This document shows, in pieces, positions 46,757-50,217 of a stretch of 50,217 nucleotides of DNA. Location of the stretch: assembly GCF_004342225.1 (NCBI RefSeq), contig NZ_SMAR01000028.1, positions 1 through 50,217 of the forward strand, written 5' to 3'. Below the pieces are notes generated by a model. That model saw nothing but the letters and a program-made list of their open reading frames with translations, had not been told where the DNA came from and did no database searches. This DNA is from Martelella mediterranea (lineage in GTDB: Bacteria > Pseudomonadota > Alphaproteobacteria > Rhizobiales > Rhizobiaceae). The stretch's first letter is position 1. Every line of letters begins with the position of its first letter. The translations under genes and the position numbers were made by a program.

Positions 46757-48070
46757 TCAGAATTCAATTTTCGGTTTGGCGACAAGCTCATGAAACTTGA
46801 AGAGCCGGAGATAGAGCACGGAGGCGATAAGGCCGATAACCACCAGAACCAAAGCCATTGCAGCGCCAAGGCCGTATTGAAGATTTCCGGTATAGTTGAA
46901 GAGCGCCGTCTTGAAGGCTGCCAGTGACCAGACGGTGGTTGCATTGCCGGGGCCGCCATCGGTGGTCAGCCAGATCAGGTCATAGGAGGCCAGAAGCGAC
47001 ATGGTCTGGTAAGATGTGACGAACAGGATCGGCCAGCGCATCTGCGGCAGAATGATGCGCCGGACCTGCTGAAACCGGCTGGCACCGTCGACTTCTGAGG
47101 CCCAGAGCTGCTGGGAGGGGATGGCTCTCAATGCACCTGAAAACAGGATCAGACCGAAAGAGGCGCCGATGAAGCCGTTTGAACAGATCAGCGTGATCCA
47201 GGCAGAGGTGACGGAGCCCTTCATATAGTTGAAGCTCGGCAGGCCGAAATGCGCTGCAAGTGTGGGCAGAAAGCCAGAATCCCAAGTAAACCATTTCCAG
47301 AGCACGGCATAAAGCACGACCGGCGTGATGCGCGGCAGGAGCCAAAGCGCGGTGAAGATCCCGCTGACGCGCTTTGGCAGGTAAAACATCATAATGGCCA
47401 GAGCCAGTCCCAGGCCGACATTGAACAAAGCAAGGGTCAGTCCGACATAGAGGAATGTATTCCCGATCAGGCGTGCTGTTGCCGGTGTGGTGGCAAGCTT
47501 TTCAAAATTCTCTGTCGTGTAGACAGGGCCGGTATAGCTGCGTTTGATGATTAGGTCGCGGGTTTCTGCTTCGACTTCAGGAGCGACTTCGGTCAGCATG
47601 GCTGAAAGTTCATCGGCTGAGGCAAAACGTTCATTCATGGCGGTCAGCGTGAAGGCGCGTGCAGCTTCCTTCAGTTGACGCGGCGAACGTGGAGCAGATG
47701 AAAACCCCCGAAGTTCCCGCACAAAATCGCGACTGCTGGAAAAGCTCCGGCCGATAAGCGTCGAGCGAATGTCCTCCAGAAAACGAGGGTCAACGCCGGC
47801 GTCAGCCGCTGCTTTCAGCGTTGTTTCGTCGACGGAAAGCGTTTCGCTGGAAATGGCATCGAGGGCTTTCGCGTCGACCCCTTCTGCCTTGAGGTCACGC
47901 ACGAGGTTGGGCGTGAGCACGTACTCGCCTGCACCGATGCCGGTGGAGGTGCTCATATTGGTAAAGGAAAAAACGCCTGTGAAAATCACCGGTGCAATGA
48001 AGAAAATCAGAAGGATTAAAAGGGTCGGTGCCATGAACACCAGCCCCAGAACATTTGCTTTTGATCGCAT
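46757..48070 (-). CDS. Carbohydrate ABC transporter permease with large periplasmic insertion (MalF-like)
   Basis: 437 residues, longer than the usual 290-320. The first helix (about 8-30) is followed by a roughly 150-residue periplasmic insertion (about 42-195). It is rich in short helices (VDAKALDAISSETLSV, LKAAADAGVDPRFLEDIRS, LSAMLTEVAPEVEAETRDLI). Five further helices follow. The EAA loop is ASEVDGASRFQQVRRIILPQMRWP near 350-373. An insertion at this position recalls the P2 domain of MalF but has no visible similarity to it. It may help dock the binding protein. Confidence 0.9.
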   Translation of the reverse strand: MRSKANVLGLVFMAPTLLILLIFFIAPVIFTGVFSFTNMSTSTGIGAGEYVLTPNLVRDLKAEGVDAKALDAISSETLSVDETTLKAAADAGVDPRFLEDIRSTLIGRSFSSSRDFVRELRGFSSAPRSPRQLKEAARAFTLTAMNERFASADELSAMLTEVAPEVEAETRDLIIKRSYTGPVYTTENFEKLATTPATARLIGNTFLYVGLTLALFNVGLGLALAIMMFYLPKRVSGIFTALWLLPRITPVVLYAVLWKWFTWDSGFLPTLAAHFGLPSFNYMKGSVTSAWITLICSNGFIGASFGLILFSGALRAIPSQQLWASEVDGASRFQQVRRIILPQMRWPILFVTSYQTMSLLASYDLIWLTTDGGPGNATTVWSLAAFKTALFNYTGNLQYGLGAAMALVLVVIGLIASVLYLRLFKFHELVAKPKIEF

Positions 48071-48192
48071 CGCGTTCTTGGCCTTGCGGGAAACAAAGCG
48101 AGGCTGAGCAATACCTGTTCAGCGGGTTCGCTTTTGATGGAGGCGGTTCATGCAGGAGATGCGGTTTCCGCCATTCCGGTTAATCTCATTGT

Positions 48193-48218
48193 GGCGGCCC
48201 GGTCCGTGCCGGGCCGCC
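48193..48218 (-). repeat. GC-rich hairpin between the binding-protein and permease genes
   Basis: ggcggcccgg (48193-48202) pairs perfectly with ccgggccgcc (48209-48218) around a 6-base loop, starting 17 bases past the binding-protein stop. No T-run follows. Hairpins in this position commonly stabilise the binding-protein part of the mRNA or dampen downstream transcription, which gives more binding protein than permease. Confidence 0.65.
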
Positions 48219-48235
48219 TGATGGGCTGCGTAAAA

Positions 48236-49582
48236 TCAGCGGATGATGATGGCGTCGCCCAGATCAGCCTGAACTTTTGCCTTCAGTTCATTAACCGCTT
48301 CTTCAGGTGTGAGGGCACCCGTCCAGGCAGCTTCGAGGCCTGCAAACATGGCGTTCTGGTAAAGACCCGCATTGACGTTGTTAGGCACCGCGTTGGCATC
48401 TGGCAGGAATGCGCTTGCTTCGGAAAGCCAGCGATCTTCAGCATAAAGCGGAACGTTGACTTCATCCTTGCCGATCGCCAGATGGCCGGATTTAACGGCA
48501 TGAAGGGCGTTCAGCTCGGGATTGGTTGCGATGGCAATCAGCTGTGCGGAAATTTCTGCATCAGCTTCGCTGCCTTCAGATGACAAGAGATAGGCCAGCG
48601 GATGCGTGATGGAATTGGCGCGGCCATCTTCATCGCCAGCTGGAATCAGGGTGTACTGAACATTGCCGAAGAAATCGTCCATGCCGGACTGGCGTGTCCA
48701 CTGCGCATAGTGCCATGAACCGCCATGCCATGCGCCATACTGATTGTCAGCGACCGAACCATGCCAGGTGTCCCACGGCAATCCGAGGTAGGTTGCCGGG
48801 ACAACGCCTTGTGAAACCGCATCAGCGAAGAACTGATAGGCCTGTTGCATGGCTTCTGTATCGAGAACCAGCTTGCCGGTTTCAGGATCGGAAAGTTCGC
48901 CGCCGAATGACTGGTAGAACTGCCAGTAATCGAGCCCATTGCTCGGACGCGGTGCAAAGCCTTTGCCTTCTTCGATGACGCCTTCGTCCTGCATCTTCTT
49001 TACAGCGTCAAGCATATCGTAAAGTGTGAATTCGCCGCTTCTGACCTTCTCCGGCAGAGCATCGATTTCGGCATCGCTCCAGCCAATGGCCTTCAGACCT
49101 GGGATCGACCAGAACATAACACGTGCTTCGGCATCCTGCGGAACGCCCCATACCTGATCATTAAAGGTCACGACATCCCAGAGGTTCGAGTAGACCTGAT
49201 TAAGCGGGTAGGTGTCGAGGTAGACATAGTCTTCAACTGGACGCAGAAGTCCGGCCTGCGACCATGTCGGAATATCATCATGGCCCGCGACAATGATATT
49301 CGGGCCGTTGCCTGCTTCGCCTGCCAGCGTTACAGCCTGACGGAAGTCATCCCAGCCCGACCAGACCTGCTTTTCAATGTTGATGTTCAGATCGTCGCCG
49401 CGGATTTCTGCTTCTCGCTCCAGAATGTCTGCTGCGATCTCGATGTTGTCGACACGGTAGTTTGCCGAATCTCCGGTGCCGCCGGACCAGACGGTGATAT
49501 TGACATCTTCTGCCTGGGCAGAAAGGGCAGTAACGGCCAGAAGGGCAGCCGCTACAGTCAGTTTGGTGGTGAGCTTGATCAT
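48236..49582 (-). CDS. ABC transporter extracellular substrate-binding protein
   Basis: 448 residues from the ATG at 49582 with AGGA upstream. A further in-frame extension to 49690 would include the operators and was rejected. A clear Sec signal peptide (MIKLTTKLTVAAALLAVTA) is cleaved after about residue 24 (SAQA-ED). The mature protein is a cluster B/CUT1 solute-binding protein: ITVWSGGTGDSANYRV at the N-terminus, with PNIIVAGHDDIPTWSQAGLL and QVWGVPQDAEARVMFW further on. It is first in the operon. Many Trp and Asp residues suit a polar, sugar-like or phosphodiester ligand, but this does not identify it. Confidence 0.92.
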   Translation of the reverse strand: MIKLTTKLTVAAALLAVTALSAQAEDVNITVWSGGTGDSANYRVDNIEIAADILEREAEIRGDDLNINIEKQVWSGWDDFRQAVTLAGEAGNGPNIIVAGHDDIPTWSQAGLLRPVEDYVYLDTYPLNQVYSNLWDVVTFNDQVWGVPQDAEARVMFWSIPGLKAIGWSDAEIDALPEKVRSGEFTLYDMLDAVKKMQDEGVIEEGKGFAPRPSNGLDYWQFYQSFGGELSDPETGKLVLDTEAMQQAYQFFADAVSQGVVPATYLGLPWDTWHGSVADNQYGAWHGGSWHYAQWTRQSGMDDFFGNVQYTLIPAGDEDGRANSITHPLAYLLSSEGSEADAEISAQLIAIATNPELNALHAVKSGHLAIGKDEVNVPLYAEDRWLSEASAFLPDANAVPNNVNAGLYQNAMFAGLEAAWTGALTPEEAVNELKAKVQADLGDAIIIR

Positions 49583-49619
49583 CTTTAAACGTATCCTGCC
49601 GTGAAATTCAAAATGAAAA

Positions 49620-49633
49620 TGCACGCGCGTGCA
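49620..49633. promoter_or_regulatory. LacI-type operator 1
   Basis: tgcacgcgcgtgca is a perfect 14-bp palindrome 38 bases upstream of the binding-protein start. It fits the TTGCA-N-CG-N-TGCAA pattern recognised by LacI-family repressors of ABC importers in this order. Confidence 0.7.
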
Positions 49634-49652
49634 ATAATGGCCAAAGATAGGT

Positions 49653-49668
49653 TTGCACGCGCTTGCAA
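49653..49668. promoter_or_regulatory. LacI-type operator 2
   Basis: ttgcacgcgcttgcaa is a 16-bp palindrome with one mismatched pair. Its centre is 34 bp from that of operator 1, close to three helical turns, so two dimers could bind on the same face. The promoter probably lies between or over the two sites. Confidence 0.7.
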
Positions 49669-49690
49669 TCGCTCTATGGCGGCTCGGCAC

Positions 49691-50122
49691 GACAATTGCG
49701 TTTCAGATATTTGAAGCTTTTGTAACAGTGGATAAAGTTCCCCAGTTATCCGGATCTGAAGTGCGTCTCATTGTTCCGCTTGCTCTGAACGAACGTCAGA
49801 TTCAAGAAAGGGATGAGCAAGGTTTTGTTTATATTGTGTTTTTCGAATTTTCAGTTTGCACTCGAGGTTGCTGTAATAGTGAGGCGAATCTCAAATTCAT
49901 CTCACTGGCGAGGTGCAGGCCTGCTTGGCTTGTAACGATGTTGGGTGCGGGAAAAGAGCGGCTGATAAGGATCGCGTGATGATCTGTCTTTAGCTCTCTT
50001 TGTACTTCGTATGCGCGGGCGGCGTTGCCCAGCTTGCGCTGTTTGCAAACGAAAAAATACAACCATTATGCAACTAATGATTGCTTTATAAGAAAATAAT
50101 CCTATAATTGTGAATGTCACTG
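49691..50122. other. Intergenic region between the importer operon and the right-edge IS
   Basis: About 430 bp without a convincing gene. Frames of 77 and 108 codons cross it on both strands but show no family features and no good ribosome binding site. The far end (50040-50122) is AT-rich. No RNA gene or terminator was seen. Confidence 0.4.
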
Positions 50123-50217
50123 AGAGTCTGTTCAAGAAAGCGGATAGCGGGCGAGCCGCCTTGTCATGAGCTTGATCATCGCGGTCTGGATGAAGGCGAG
50201 GCTTGTTGCCGAGAACC
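50123..50217 (-). mobile_element. Edge of an IS5-like insertion sequence, continuing past the window
   Basis: The sequence from about 50123 (gagtctgttcaag) resembles the terminal inverted repeat of IS5-group elements. It is followed at once by the C-terminal codons of a transposase on the minus strand. Only one end is visible, so the boundary is approximate. Confidence 0.5.
50132..50217 (-). CDS. Transposase C-terminal fragment (partial, cut by window end)
   Basis: 27 residues are visible, ending LAFIQTAMIKLMTRRLARYPLS and a TGA at 50132-50134. A hydrophobic LAFIQTAMI helix followed by RRLAR is the usual end of IS5-type transposases. It differs from the transposase at the left end of the window. 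The rest of the gene lies beyond 50217. Confidence 0.5.
   Translation of the reverse strand, partial: FSATSLAFIQTAMIKLMTRRLARYPLS

Noticed and set aside
49653-49979. 108-codon plus-strand frame upstream of the importer operon
   Set aside because: Starts inside operator 2, with no ribosome binding site and no recognisable family.
1-50217. Composite transposon bounded by the two insertion sequences
   Set aside because: The left and right transposase fragments are different, both elements are incomplete here, and the contents are core chromosomal genes in conserved order.
1-50217. CRISPR array or phage region
   Set aside because: No regularly spaced repeats and no phage structural or integrase genes were seen anywhere in the window.

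Overview
The window reads as chromosomal DNA of an alphaproteobacterium of the order Hyphomicrobiales (Rhizobiales), most likely the Brucellaceae (Brucella/Ochrobactrum/Pseudochrobactrum-like). The assignment rests on gene content and order: gnd-ttcA-glsA-rpsD, Bcr/CflA exporters next to grxD-bolA-purL, a complete 14-subunit nuo operon continuing into birA and rnj, then DUF1467-proS-lolC-lolD. It is an inference from recalled synteny, with no database search behind it.

Layout. 1-650: insertion-sequence debris. Two 18-bp direct repeats that look like the end of an IS21-type element are followed by a 5'-truncated, frameshifted IS5-family transposase. 666-1610: a membrane diguanylate cyclase whose first codons appear to have been removed by that insertion. 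1674-5842 (minus): gnd, ttcA, glsA, rpsD. 6157-6984 (plus): an inositol-monophosphatase-family gene. 7129-12891 (minus): two tandem Bcr/CflA exporters, grxD, bolA and purL. 13019-14473 (minus): trkH. 14578-16278 (plus): ilvA and a HlyU-family gene. 16578-17906: a small zinc-ribbon membrane protein, tRNA-Val and two tandemly duplicated tRNA-Asp genes. 18281-36178 (plus): nuoABC, a GFA-family gene, nuoDEFGHIJKLMN, birA and rnj. 36179-38206: a structured and partly AT-rich zone with a long perfect hairpin, a DUF1467 gene, an orphan outer-membrane beta-barrel gene and a candidate small RNA. 38207-41547 (plus): proS, lolC, lolD. 41554-49582 (minus): a seven-gene operon for an ABC importer with a double-domain glycerophosphodiesterase, a LacI-type regulator and a second inositol-phosphatase-like enzyme. 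50123-50217: the edge of another insertion sequence.

How the genes work together. The nuo block builds NADH:ubiquinone oxidoreductase; its genes are overlapping or closely spaced and co-oriented. bolA starts one base after the purL stop, and grxD lies just downstream on the same strand, which suits the known BolA/monothiol glutaredoxin partnership. In the right-hand operon, substrate-binding protein, two permeases, ATPase, tandem phosphodiesterase, LacI regulator and phosphatase are packed with 1-4 nt overlaps or short gaps in all but two places. Two LacI-type palindromes lie just upstream of the first gene. The simplest reading is an inducible system that imports a phosphodiester or sugar-phosphate-like compound and breaks it down in the cytoplasm. 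The substrate cannot be read from the sequence.

The most notable items are this tandem-GDPD transport operon with its paired operators, the candidate minus-strand RNA at 37772-37955, the strongly palindromic segment after rnj where a methylmalonyl-CoA epimerase gene would be expected in relatives, the tRNA-Asp tandem duplication with its promoters, and a GFA-family gene embedded in the nuo operon.
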